Shown: one piece after another, positions 8,801 through 17,500 of the stretch
Numbering within the stretch: position 1 is the stretch's first letter
How the letters are laid out: each line of letters starts with the position of its first letter
From: Streptomyces sp. Act143
Lineage (GTDB): Bacteria; Actinomycetota; Actinomycetes; Streptomycetales; Streptomycetaceae
Direction: 5' to 3'
NCBI RefSeq assembly: GCF_003143935.1
Contig: NZ_QFRX01000001.1
Location: 3,739,391 to 3,803,390 of the forward strand
DNA length: 64,000 bases
Program-made: the position numbers and the translations under genes
Notes under the pieces: model-generated
The model's database searches: none
What the model was told of the DNA's origin: nothing
The model's input: the letters and a program-made list of their open reading frames with translations, nothing else

Positions 8801-9692
8801 GTACCTCTCCGAGGAGCAGGCGCGCCTCAACGTCTACAACTCCCTGCTCTCCGAGTACGCGGCGATGGGCTTCGAGTACGGCTACTCGCTGGCCCGCCCC
8901 GAGTCCCTGGTGATGTGGGAGGCGCAGTTCGGCGACTTCGTCAACGGCGCGCAGACGGTCGTGGACGAGTTCATCTCGTCGGCGGAGCAGAAGTGGGGCC
9001 AGACGAGCGGTGTCACGCTGCTCCTCCCCCACGGCTACGAGGGCCAGGGCCCGGACCACTCCTCGGCCCGCCCGGAGCGGTTCCTCCAGCTCTGCGCCCA
9101 GAACAACATGACGGTCGCGATGCCGACGCTCCCGTCGAACTACTTCCACCTCCTGCGCTGGCAGGTGCACAACCCGCACCACAAGCCGCTCATCGTCTTC
9201 ACCCCGAAGTCGATGCTGCGTCTGAAGGCCGCGGCGTCGAAGGCGGAGGAGTTCACGACCGGTCAGTTCCGCCCGGTCATCGGCGACGCGTCGGTCGACC
9301 CGGCCGCGGTCCGCAAGGTCGTCTTCTGCGCCGGCAAGGTCTACTACGACCTGGAGGCCGAGCGTCAGAAGCGCGGTGTCACGGACACGGCGATCATCCG
9401 CATCGAGCGCCTGTACCCGCTGCCGGGTGCCGAGCTCCAGGCCGAGATCGCCAAGTACCCGAACGCCGAGAAGTACCTGTGGGCCCAGGAGGAGCCGGCG
9501 AACCAGGGTGCCTGGCCGTTCATCGCGCTCAACCTGATCGACCACCTGGACCTGGCGGTCGGCGCGGACGTCCCGCACGGCGAGCGCCTGCGCCGCATCT
9601 CGCGGCCGCACGGCTCGTCCCCGGCGGTGGGTTCCGCGAAGCGGCACCAGGCGGAGCAGGAGCAGCTGGTGCGTGAGGTGTTCGAGGCGTAG
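5865..9692 (+). CDS. kgd: Multifunctional 2-oxoglutarate dehydrogenase/decarboxylase (fused E2-E1)
   Basis: 1275 aa from GTG 5865, chosen because MSPQSPSNSSISTD matches the family N-terminus; the upstream GTG at 5838 has no ribosome site. Order of parts: an E1-type N-terminal segment (FGPNEWLVDEIYQQYL), an Ala/Pro linker (residues ~60-150), an E2 succinyltransferase core with the active-site DHRVIQG (His ~369), then a full thiamine-diphosphate E1 (~410-1275) with MAHRGRLNVL and HGDAAFAGQG. It lacks a lipoyl domain, as is normal for the actinobacterial Kgd/OdhA fusion, and uses the lipoyl groups of the shared E2p. It converts 2-oxoglutarate to succinyl-CoA in the TCA cycle and is usually controlled by a GarA/OdhI FHA protein. 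Confidence 0.96.
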   Translation: MSPQSPSNSSISTDADQAGKNPAAAFGPNEWLVDEIYQQYLQDPNSVDRAWWDFFADYKPGAAAAPAAPAAPAAAAPAAPAAPAAPAAPAAPAAPSVPAPAPAAPAAAPQPAAAAPAPAAPAPAAAPAAAPAKPAAAKPAAKAAPAAAAAAPAEGPELVTLRGPAAAVAKNMNASIEVPTATSVRAVPVKLLFDNRIVINNHLKRARGGKISFTHLIGYAMVQAIKAMPSMNYSFMEKDGKPTLVKPEHVNFGLAIDLVKPNGDRQLVVAGIKKAETLNFFEFWQAYEDIVRRARDGKLTMDDFSGVTVSLTNPGGLGTVHSVPRLMPGQSVIMGVGSMDYPAEFQGTSQDTLNKLGISKVMTLTSTYDHRVIQGAASGEFLRIVANLLLGENGFYDDIFEALRIPYEPVRWLRDIDASHDDDVTKAARVFELIHSYRVRGHVMADTDPLEYRQRKHPDLDITEHGLTLWDLEREFAVGGFSGKSLMKLRDILGVLRDSYCRTTGVEFMHIQDPKQRKWIQDRIERPHTKPEREEQLRILRRLNAAEAFETFLQTKYVGQKRFSLEGGESVIPLLDAVIDSAAESRLDEVVIGMAHRGRLNVLANIVGKSYAQIFREFEGNLDPKSMHGSGDVKYHLGAEGTFTGLDGEQIKVSLVANPSHLEAVDPVLEGVARAKQDIINKGGTDFTVLPVALHGDAAFAGQGVVAETLNMSQLRGYRTGGTVHIVINNQVGFTAAPESSRSSMYATDVARMIEAPIFHVNGDDPEAVVRVARLAFEFRQAFNKDVVIDLICYRRRGHNESDNPAFTQPLMYDLIDKKRSVRKLYTESLIGRGDITLEEAEQALQDYQGQLEKVFTEVREATSQPASAESSDPQAEFPVAVNTAVSTEIVKRIAESQVNIPDNITVHPRLLPQLQRRAAMVEDGTIDWGMGETLAVGSLLLEGVPVRLAGQDSQRGTFGQRHAVIIDRETGDEFTPLMYLSEEQARLNVYNSLLSEYAAMGFEYGYSLARPESLVMWEAQFGDFVNGAQTVVDEFISSAEQKWGQTSGVTLLLPHGYEGQGPDHSSARPERFLQLCAQNNMTVAMPTLPSNYFHLLRWQVHNPHHKPLIVFTPKSMLRLKAAASKAEEFTTGQFRPVIGDASVDPAAVRKVVFCAGKVYYDLEAERQKRGVTDTAIIRIERLYPLPGAELQAEIAKYPNAEKYLWAQEEPANQGAWPFIALNLIDHLDLAVGADVPHGERLRRISRPHGSSPAVGSAKRHQAEQEQLVREVFEA
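6043..6320 (+). repeat. Ala/Pro-rich low-complexity linker inside kgd
   Basis: About 280 bases of near-repetitive GCC/CCG codons encode an Ala-Pro linker between the N-terminal helix and the E2 core. Similar flexible linkers tether mobile domains in 2-oxoacid dehydrogenases. The repetitive GC makes spurious open frames on the opposite strand. Confidence 0.8.
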
Positions 9693-9715
9693 GTCTCGCG
9701 CACCCGGCGCATGCG

Positions 9716-9749
9716 GAAGGCCCGGTCCCCTCAGGGGGGCCGGGCCTTC
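9716..9749. terminator. Bidirectional terminator between kgd and the TIR-NB-ARC-TPR gene
   Basis: Strong inverted repeat: arms GAAGGCCCGGTCCCC and GGGGCCGGGCCTTC around a short TCA-centred loop. It lies 24 bases after the kgd stop and 18 bases beyond the end of the convergent gene, so it can serve both. Confidence 0.8.
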
Positions 9750-9766
9750 GGCCTGCCGGTCCGGTG

Positions 9767-12700
9767 TCAGCCCAGGAAGGGTTCGAAGTCCCAGTAGGGC
9801 CTGGTGCGTTGGCGGGCCGAGATGGTGTGCGGGTGCTGGGCGCCCAGGGTGCGGGTCAGGCCGAGCAGGCCGTCCTCCTCCAGCTTCCCGGCCTCCTCCT
9901 GCTCGCGGGCCGCCCGCAGGTCGGCGGCGAGCGCCACCTGGCAGGACAGGGTGAGGGGATGCTCGTCGCCCAGCTGGTGCCGCACCCGGCGCAGGGTGTC
10001 CCGGCTCAGCTCGACGGCGTCGGCGATACGGCCGTTGAGGTTGCGGGCGCTGGCGGCATTGAGGGCGCAGCCCAGGACCCAGGGGTGGTCCGGACCGAGG
10101 GTGGCGGTGAGCCCGGCGAGGGCGGCTTCGAACATCGCCATGGCCTCGGCCCGCTCGCCCGCGGCCTGCATCACCAGACCGGTGTTGGCGACCATGCCGG
10201 TGGCCACGGGGTGGGCGGGGCCGAGGAGGGCGCGGTAGCCGGCCTCGGCCTCGTCGATGTGGTCGCGCGCCTGGCTCAGGTCGCCGTGTTCCCTCAGGTA
10301 GTTGCCGTAGTTGGTGATGAAGGCCAGGGTGCGGTAGTGGTCGCGGCCGTGCACCTGGGCCAGCTGGTCCAGCAGGCTCGCCATCTCGGAGCCCACGTCC
10401 TGGACGTGGCCGCCCTCGCGGCGGCGGCACATGACCAGTTGCCCGCGGGCCGAGAGCGTCTGCGGGTGCTGGGCGCCGAGGACCTGCACATGGAGGCGGA
10501 CCACCGGCTCCTGGCGGGCGAGGGCGTCCCGGTAGCGCCCCAGCAGGCGCAGGTCCTGGGCGACGGCGTTGCCCGAGCTGAGGGTGCTGATGTGCCGTGC
10601 GCGCAGCACGTTCTCGCGGCGGGCGAGGGTGTCCAGGTCGAGGTCGTACGCCTCCTGGTAGCGGCCCAGCAGACGCAGGCCGACGCCGAGGTTGTGCCGG
10701 GCGATCAGGGTCAGGTTCTCCTCCGGGCCGAGCAGGCGGGCGTATCCGTCGCGCACCTCCTGCTGGAGCTCGTGCGCCTCGTCGTAGCGGCCGAGGTGGC
10801 GCAGGCTGGCGGCGATGGCGCCCTTGACCGACAGTTCGGGCAGCTCCATGCGCGGCTCGGCGCTCCGGAGCCGCGCGTGGACGGTGCGGTCGAGCTCGTA
10901 CGCCTCCCGGAACCTGCCGCTGGCCCGCAGGATGTTGCCCTCCTGGGTGGTCAGGTCGAGCATGGGCTGGGCGAGCGGGTCCATGATGTGCGACCAGTGG
11001 TCGCGGATCCGCTGGGCGAGGTTCAGACCGCTCTTGTACTCCCCGCTGCGCATGCAGTAGCGGAGGCAGTTGAGGACCGTCTCCTGGATTCGCGGCTGGG
11101 TGCTGCTGAGCGCGCCCGAGGGTTCCAGGTGGGGCAGCAGCTCGGCGTACCGGGGCCAGTTGCGGCTGTCCAGCGGGTTGCCGGGGTCGGCCTGGGCCAG
11201 CAGGCTGCGGACCGCCCGGCGGTGCAGGTCGCGGCCGTCCTCACTGGTCAGCTTGGAGACGATGTCGTGGACGAGGCGGTGCATGTGCACCGACTCCTGG
11301 TGCGGGCCCATCTCGACGCCGACCGGACCGCGGGTCTCGCGGGTGAGCACGGAGTAGTTGACGAGGGTGTCCAGGGCCCGGGTCCAGGAGGGCAGGTCCG
11401 TGGCCATCCAGCGCAGTTCCTCGGGGAGGTCGGTCTGCGGGTAGGCGCGGATGAGGCCGAGCGGGATGCGGCCGGGGGCGAACGACGTGCACAGTCCGAG
11501 GACGTCGATGGCCTGCGGCTGGGCGTTGCGCAGCCGGTTGAGCAGTATCGACCAGGACGTCATCGACGACTGCGGGAAGCCTTCTCCGGTGGCCGGTTCG
11601 TCGACCGTGGTGAGCCTGCGCTCGCGGACCATGCGCAGGTACTCGGGCACCTCCATCCGCGACTCGCCGAGCCAGGAGGCGGCCTGCACCAGCGGCAGCG
11701 GTACGTCACCGAACTCGGCGGCGACCTCGTCCGCCTGTTCGGCGGTGATGTGCGGGGCCCTGCGCATGAGGTAGCCGGTGGACTCCGGGCGCAGGAAGGC
11801 GGGCACCTCGACGACCTCGCTGTGCTCGCTCCAGCCGCGGTTGCGCGAGGTGATCAGGACGTGTCCGGGGCCCTGCGGCAGAAGCGTGTTGACGCCGTCG
11901 GTGTCGTCCCAGCCGTCGAAGATCACCAGCCACCGGGTGTACGGCTCCCCGCGGCGCAGCGCCTCGCGGGCGGCGCGGATGCGCTCACCGGGTTCGCTGC
12001 CGATGCGCAGCCCCAGCTCGACGGCGAGTTCACCGAGCCGGTCGCGCTGGATGTTGCGGTCGTCGGAGTTGATCCACCACACCACGTCGTAGTCGGGGCT
12101 GAAGCGGTGCGCGTACTCGGCGGCGAGCTGGGTCTTGCCGATGCCGGACATGCCGAGCAGGGTGCACACGGCGGCGCCCCGCTCGGCGTCGGCGAGACGC
12201 TGGTGGAGCGTGGTCAGCAGGTCGTCGCGGCCGGTGAACCGGGGGTTGCGGCGCGGCACCTCGCCCCAGATCTCGCACCGGGTCTCGGGATAGCGGGCCC
12301 GGTGGGCGACCGCTCTGGGGACGCGTCGGCGTTGCAGGCCCAGCCGCCTCAGCAGGCGTTCCTCCGCGGCCTCCTCGTTCAGTCCCCACAGGCTGGCCGG
12401 TTCCAGGACGGCGGTGGCCGGGAGCAGTGGCCGGTTGGTGAGGTTGACGGCGGCGAACCGGTCGGCGTGGGCCGCGACGAATCCGCGCAGGGCGTCGTTC
12501 CACTCGCCCGCGGGACGGGGGCCCAGTTCGAAGAACCAGTCGTCCAGCACGAGCAGGACGGGGCCGGAGGACAGCAGCAGGTCGCCGAGCGAGTCCTCCA
12601 GCGGGGTCTCGCGCGGCGGGTCCCAGCGTTGGAGTGTGGCCTGGTGTCCGTGGCTCTCCAGGCACTGGGCGATCCATGTCGCCCATGAGCGGTGGTAGCC

Positions 12701-12769
12701 CGGGAAGACCACCAGGACGCGCTCGGACGCCGAGGCGCCATCGCTGTCCGGCCGCTGCTGTTCCGCCAT
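9767..12769 (-). CDS. TIR-like / NB-ARC (STAND) / TPR protein, FxSxx-system TPR type
   Basis: 1000 aa from ATG 12769 (ribosome site GGGAG 8 bases upstream). Residues ~16-140 resemble a TIR domain (VLVVFPGYHRSWATWIAQ, then SGPVLLVLDDWF and GEW with a candidate catalytic Glu ~89). Residues ~185-560 are a STAND NTPase: RFTGRDDLL, Walker A LGMSGIGKT (Lys ~212), Walker B LVIFDGWDD, VLITSRN and the winged-helix part MHRLVHDIV. Residues ~590-990 are tetratricopeptide repeats of the kinesin-light-chain type (ALxxLxxxLGxxHPxT spacing). The layout is that of TPR proteins annotated with FxSxx-COOH peptide systems and of bacterial NLR-like signal ATPases. It is the last gene of the minus-strand cluster. 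Confidence 0.85.
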   Translation of the reverse strand: MAEQQRPDSDGASASERVLVVFPGYHRSWATWIAQCLESHGHQATLQRWDPPRETPLEDSLGDLLLSSGPVLLVLDDWFFELGPRPAGEWNDALRGFVAAHADRFAAVNLTNRPLLPATAVLEPASLWGLNEEAAEERLLRRLGLQRRRVPRAVAHRARYPETRCEIWGEVPRRNPRFTGRDDLLTTLHQRLADAERGAAVCTLLGMSGIGKTQLAAEYAHRFSPDYDVVWWINSDDRNIQRDRLGELAVELGLRIGSEPGERIRAAREALRRGEPYTRWLVIFDGWDDTDGVNTLLPQGPGHVLITSRNRGWSEHSEVVEVPAFLRPESTGYLMRRAPHITAEQADEVAAEFGDVPLPLVQAASWLGESRMEVPEYLRMVRERRLTTVDEPATGEGFPQSSMTSWSILLNRLRNAQPQAIDVLGLCTSFAPGRIPLGLIRAYPQTDLPEELRWMATDLPSWTRALDTLVNYSVLTRETRGPVGVEMGPHQESVHMHRLVHDIVSKLTSEDGRDLHRRAVRSLLAQADPGNPLDSRNWPRYAELLPHLEPSGALSSTQPRIQETVLNCLRYCMRSGEYKSGLNLAQRIRDHWSHIMDPLAQPMLDLTTQEGNILRASGRFREAYELDRTVHARLRSAEPRMELPELSVKGAIAASLRHLGRYDEAHELQQEVRDGYARLLGPEENLTLIARHNLGVGLRLLGRYQEAYDLDLDTLARRENVLRARHISTLSSGNAVAQDLRLLGRYRDALARQEPVVRLHVQVLGAQHPQTLSARGQLVMCRRREGGHVQDVGSEMASLLDQLAQVHGRDHYRTLAFITNYGNYLREHGDLSQARDHIDEAEAGYRALLGPAHPVATGMVANTGLVMQAAGERAEAMAMFEAALAGLTATLGPDHPWVLGCALNAASARNLNGRIADAVELSRDTLRRVRHQLGDEHPLTLSCQVALAADLRAAREQEEAGKLEEDGLLGLTRTLGAQHPHTISARQRTRPYWDFEPFLG

Positions 12770-12846
12770 CACACGCTCCCTGTTCCCGCGTCCGCCGCAC
12801 TCTCGCGCCACACGCTAACGCAAAGCGGTCATTCGCCCACGCAGCG

Positions 12847-14139
12847 TCACAGTCCGCAATGGGTCGGCACGCCGAGACCGGCGTGATGCCTACCCATCTC
12901 GTGGACGAACTCCCTTCCAGCAGTGGTCAGTTCATCGGATTCCCGGAGCAGGGACAAGGCTTGCCCGACGTCTTCCCTGAACCCCGCGAACCGCTCGTCG
13001 GCCCGGCTCCGCCAGGCGGCGGGCGCGGCCGGTTCGTTCCGTACCCGCCACCACAGATCGGTGAGCGCGAGATGCGCGTAGGCGCCCTGGAGCACTGCCG
13101 GGACGGGCCGTGGATCATGGCGCCAGCCCACCCGGTGCGTGGCGGGGCCGCCGCGTCGGCACAGCGGGACGAGCTCGTCGAGCACGGCCAGCTTGGTGTG
13201 GTGGGTCTCGTGCACCAGGGTCTCCGCCAGCTCCCAGGCCTGTGCGGGCAGCTGGCTGAGGGCAGCGCCGGGAGCGGCCCGCAGCGTGGCTCCCACCGGC
13301 GCGGCTCCCCGGGGCACCGCGGTGGCCAGCGGCACCACGGCCCGCAGCACGGTGCCCGGCTCGGCGGCCCGCCCCGGATCGACCGCCGCCAGCAGCTCAC
13401 GGGCCTCGCCCCACCGGCGGACCCACAGCCGGCGGGGGCAGTCGGGACGCTCGGCCGCGCGCAGGGCCCGCGGTCCGATGCCGAGCGGCGGCACCCGGTA
13501 CGGGTCGAGGTCGTCGAGAATCACCACGCTGCCGGGCAGGGTGCGCAGCGCGGACCAGCCGGGGCCGCTGCCGATCCCGCGCGGAGCGCCGACGACCGGA
13601 CGGGCCACCGGGCTCTGCAGCACGACGCCGCTGTGCCCCTCGGCGTCCCTGATGTGGACGAGCCCGGCCCCGGCGCTGAGGCGGACGCTGCCGGAGGGGC
13701 AGCGCAGGACACCGAGGCCGGGCAGGGCCAGGGTCCCCGACGGCACCGGCAGCGTGCCGCCGACCTCCCGGCCTGCGCGGACGGCGGCCGCGAGCGCCAC
13801 GCCTCCCAGATGGGCCAGGTGCCGGTCGAAGGCGGCGCCCGCCGGTGTGGCGAGCGCCTCGACGAGCCATGCGCCGGTGAGCGGGTAGTCGAGGACGTCA
13901 CGGGCCGCGAGCGGGTCGGTCTGCTCGGCCCGCACCAGCAGGGCCCAGTCCTCCTCGAAGCGGCGCCGCACCGCGGCGGGCAGCAGCCGGCTCTGCTGTT
14001 CGACCCGGACGAGAAGGGACTTCACGAGCAGCATGCGACGCGCGTGGAGTGCGGCACGCAGTGCCGCCGTCCCCGCGAGGGTGGGCCGGGTCCTCGCGAG
14101 CGATGCGAAGACCTCGGAGGGGACCGCTGTCCCGGTCAT
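12847..14139 (-). CDS. HExxH-motif putative peptide-modifying enzyme
   Basis: 430 aa. The motif HETHH (His310-Glu311-His314) sits in a helix preceded by AWELAETLV and followed by a third candidate ligand, His356, in QGAYAHLAL. The rest matches the 'HEXXH motif domain' family seen beside FxsA/FxsB-type peptides. Members of the alpha-ketoglutarate-dependent HExxH group are beta-hydroxylases of ribosomal peptides, not proteases. The ATG overlaps the stop of the upstream 91-aa peptide gene by four bases (ATGA), which couples the two proteins one-to-one and supports a precursor/enzyme pair. Iron and co-substrate use are inference. Confidence 0.75.
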   Translation of the reverse strand: MTGTAVPSEVFASLARTRPTLAGTAALRAALHARRMLLVKSLLVRVEQQSRLLPAAVRRRFEEDWALLVRAEQTDPLAARDVLDYPLTGAWLVEALATPAGAAFDRHLAHLGGVALAAAVRAGREVGGTLPVPSGTLALPGLGVLRCPSGSVRLSAGAGLVHIRDAEGHSGVVLQSPVARPVVGAPRGIGSGPGWSALRTLPGSVVILDDLDPYRVPPLGIGPRALRAAERPDCPRRLWVRRWGEARELLAAVDPGRAAEPGTVLRAVVPLATAVPRGAAPVGATLRAAPGAALSQLPAQAWELAETLVHETHHTKLAVLDELVPLCRRGGPATHRVGWRHDPRPVPAVLQGAYAHLALTDLWWRVRNEPAAPAAWRSRADERFAGFREDVGQALSLLRESDELTTAGREFVHEMGRHHAGLGVPTHCGL

Positions 14140-14411
14140 CCTCCGGTGCCCCCGCGCCGGTCCTTGTCGGCAAGGCCGACCGAAAACGTACGTTCACCGG
14201 GCCCGGAGCGGGTCACCTCGGGGTCCGTGTCGCCGTACCACATCTCCCGGAACGCGGCGGAGGTCCGCAGCACGCGGCCGACGGCCGCGATGAGGCCCGG
14301 GTCGTCCATGGCACGCAAGGTCCGCAGGTCGACGTCGGTGAGGTCGGGCAGGAAGGCGCCCCGCGCATCCTCAGCACCGGGGCCGGCTGCCCGTTTCCTC
14401 TGGTCCCCCAC
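14136..14411 (-). CDS. FxsA-like short peptide, candidate RiPP precursor with non-FxSxx tail
   Basis: 91 aa from GTG 14411, picked because GGGAGGAG lies 8 bases upstream; the open frame continues to a TTG at 14507. The central block (about residues 20-48, starting FLPDLTDVDLRTLR and ending AAVGRVL) matches the leader of FxSxx-COOH peptides. The tail does not end in F-x-S-x-x; it carries an aromatic/acidic patch, FREMWYGDTD (residues 54-63), then Gly/Arg-rich sequence. It overlaps the HExxH gene by four bases. If it is a precursor, the patch after the leader is the likely core. It may instead be a non-modified helper peptide. Confidence 0.6.
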   Translation of the reverse strand: MGDQRKRAAGPGAEDARGAFLPDLTDVDLRTLRAMDDPGLIAAVGRVLRTSAAFREMWYGDTDPEVTRSGPGERTFSVGLADKDRRGGTGG

Positions 14412-14503
14412 CCTCGGCTCCTCCCTGCCTCGGCCCACCCCCGCGCGGCCGCAGTGGCTGCCCACTTCTTCCCGACAGGCCGGAACCAGAAACCCGGCCC
14501 AGA

Positions 14504-17500
14504 TCAACTCCGGTCATGCTCGGCCCAGTTGCTCCACTCCTCGGTCCACGGCCACCACGGCGGCGCCCACGCCTGCCACTCCGTCTCCGACATGCCCCGG
14601 CCGCGAGCGGCGGGAGCCAGGTCCTCCTCGGGATGCTCGTCCCTGCGGCGGGCCAGTTCCACATCGGCCCAGTCCACTTCCCGCAACGCCCCCACCAGCC
14701 GCTGCCACTGCTCCCGGGCCGCCTGGCAGGCCGCCCGGCCGGCGCTGGAGCGGCCCATGAGCGTCAGCACCGCCCCGCACCCGTACCGGGCCCGGGCGGC
14801 GGTGACCGACCCGGGATCGGCGCCGTGGGCGAGACGGGCCTCGCGCTCGGCGTTCTCGTACGCCTGGAGCGCCTCGACCAGCACCGGCGCCCCGGCGCGG
14901 TACCAGCCTTCGAGGCGGACCCGGCCCAGCTGGAGCCAGGCCTCGGCCCGCACCCCGGCGTCGGCCGCGACGCGTACCGCCTGGCCGAGGAGGTGGCGGC
15001 TCTCGAACAGGTCCGGCAGGAAGCCGAGATGGCGAAAGCGCTGGGCCAGTGCGCCGGCCACCAGGGCCTGGAGCCGGCCACGCTGCGCGGAGCGGGCGGG
15101 AAGGGCCTTCAGCGCCTCGCGCAGGACGTTCTCCGCACGGTCCACGAGCCCCTCGCCGTCGTCCCGTGAGGCGCGCCGCAGCAGCGATTCCCCCCAGGCG
15201 ACGAGGAGTTCGACGCGTCGGGGGCCGTCGGCGGGGGCGAGCAGCGCGGCCTTCTCGTACACCTCGTCCGCCTCCCCCGGCGCGCCCGTCGCGTCGAGGA
15301 ACGCGGCGCGCGCCGCATAGCAGGGCTGGAGCAGGCCGGGGTCGTCGGCCGCGGCCCGCTCGGCCCGCAGCAGGGTGTCCCGGGTCTCGGCGTCGTCGGC
15401 CCCGGCGGCGCGCAGCGCCCGCACCAGATCGAGCAGGGCCGGGCTGCGCACGGCGGCGGGGGCACCCTCGCGGTCCAGCAGGGCGCACGCCTGACGCAGT
15501 TCGGGTACCGCCTCGCCGGGCCGCCGCAGGTCGAGCAGGAGGCGTCCGCGGCGCAGCAGGCGGGAGCGGTGGGCGGTGGGCGGCCAGGACGCGGGCACGG
15601 GCTCGTCCGGTGACGCCGCCCGGCGGGCCGCCGCGGGCCAGGGCGGCAGGCCGGGGGCCAGCACGTCGAGTGCCGCGGACAGCTGCTCGGGCTCGCCGGT
15701 CAGCTGCCACAACTCATGCCTGGAGGCGGCCAGTTCCAGGGCCGACTCGGCCTGCTCGGCGCTGTCGTCGGGTGCCGCGCCGTGGGCCGCGGCGAGTGCG
15801 GCCACGGCGTCCCGCAGCAGCTCCGCCCTCCGCTCCCCCACCCGCCCCGCGACGGTCCCCGCCTCGGCGCGCAGGACCCGGGCGAGGACGAGCCGGGCCC
15901 GTACGGCCCGTACGCCCTCCTCGGCCGGTGCGGGGGTGCGGACCGCGGCCTCGGCCTGTTCCCTGGCCCGGTGCAGGACCGCCGGGTCGCCGAGCGTGCG
16001 CCACTGGCCGAGCAGCCGCGCCGCCTCTTCGAGCGGCTCGGGGGTCACCAGGTCGGGCTGGTAGAAGCGCAGGACGCGGGCCGGGATGCTGGCGAACAGC
16101 TCGGCCGCGACGCTGCTCCGGGCGTCCGGGGGCCCGCCGTCGTCGAGGACCGGGGTGGCGGGGGCCGGGTCGTGGTCGGCGAGCTGGGCGGCGGCGAGGG
16201 CGGCGAAGTTGCGGGTGCCCTTGCCGAAGTGGCGTTCCACGTAGGCGGAGCAGTGTTTGAGGACCAGCCCGGCGGTCTCCTGTTCCAGGTCGCCCAGGAG
16301 CAGTTCCTGGACGCGTCCCGGGTAGGCGAAGCAGGGCTGGTCGTCGGGGCCGGGCAGGCGGCGCAGCAGGCCGCCGAGCAGCACCTCGGCCAGTTCCATG
16401 GGGCCGGTGTCGGGGAGCATGACCCGCTGGACGATCTGCATCACCGGCAGGGTGAGGGGGGCCGCGGCGAGGTAGACGGCGAGGCGGAGGGCGCCGGGTG
16501 AGGCGCTCGCCCGGAAGGCGCGCAGGAGTTCGTCGTCGGTGCGCCGCACGGGCACCGGTCCGGCGGCCGGTCGTACCGCGTCGGGGGTGGTCCAGGCCGC
16601 CCAGGCGCGCTCGCTGGTGGGGCCGGTGCCGGACAGCAGCCGGGCCCAGGTCGCGAAGGCCGCGGGGGTCGGCTGCAGCACCGGGACGGGGCGGGCGTAC
16701 CCGGCCGGTTCGTCCCAGGGGTCCTCGTCGGGCTCGAAGGCGAGACGGCCGCCGAGTTCGGCGGGCCGGCGCAGCACTCCGGGTTCGGCGGGCAGCGCGG
16801 TACGGCCCCACAGCCGGGGCGGCAGCGGCTGGACCACGGCGAGCGGGGAGGTGCGGGGCCAGCGGTGCAGCAGCCGCTGTGCGCCGCCGCGCTGCCACAG
16901 GGGGCCCACGCAGTCGCTGATCACCAGGGTGAGGCGGCGGCCGGTGGGGTCGTGGAGTTCGTCGGCGCCGCGCAGCCGGGTGTGCCGGCCCGGGCCCGCG
17001 GTGGTGCCGACGAGGGGGGTGCCGGAGCCGTCGTCGTAGAGCTGGTGGACCTGTACGGAGGCGAAGGCGCCGGACTGCTGGCAGGCCTGCCGCAGTTCCT
17101 CGACCATCTGGCCCCATACGGACATGGCGGGGCCGGTGTCCATCAGGAGCTGGATGTCGCAGCGGTGGCGGCGGTCGGCGCGCAGCAGGGGTACCAGTAC
17201 GCCGGCGGCGGCCGCGTGTTCGGCGGTCGCCTCCTCGTCGATCCGCTCGTCCTGCGCGGTCGTGGTGGCCACCCGGTAGCGGCCCAGGGCGCGCAGGGCC
17301 TTCTCCAGGCCGAGGAGTCCGGGCAGCGCGGTGGCCGCGGGGGCGCGCACCGGGAAGGCGGGCTGGCCGCCGCCGGTCCGCGGACGCGGGCCGGGGTGCG
17401 CCGCGTGCAGGGGTACGGCGCCGGGGCGGGCATCCGGTGCGGTTCCGGGGCGGTCGGGCGCGCCGGGGCCGACGGGCGGTCGCACCGGCGTGCCCGGTCC

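Noticed and set aside
5760..10430. A 1556-codon open frame on the minus strand opposite kgd
   Set aside because: It is the complement of kgd, with high-GC codon-3 effects; it runs across the kgd terminator into the opposite gene and its protein is Arg/Gly/Val-rich without domains.
9764..12688. A 974-codon plus-strand frame opposite the TIR-NB-ARC-TPR gene
   Set aside because: No domain is recognisable, the composition is typical of a shadow frame, and the minus-strand gene has clear motifs throughout.
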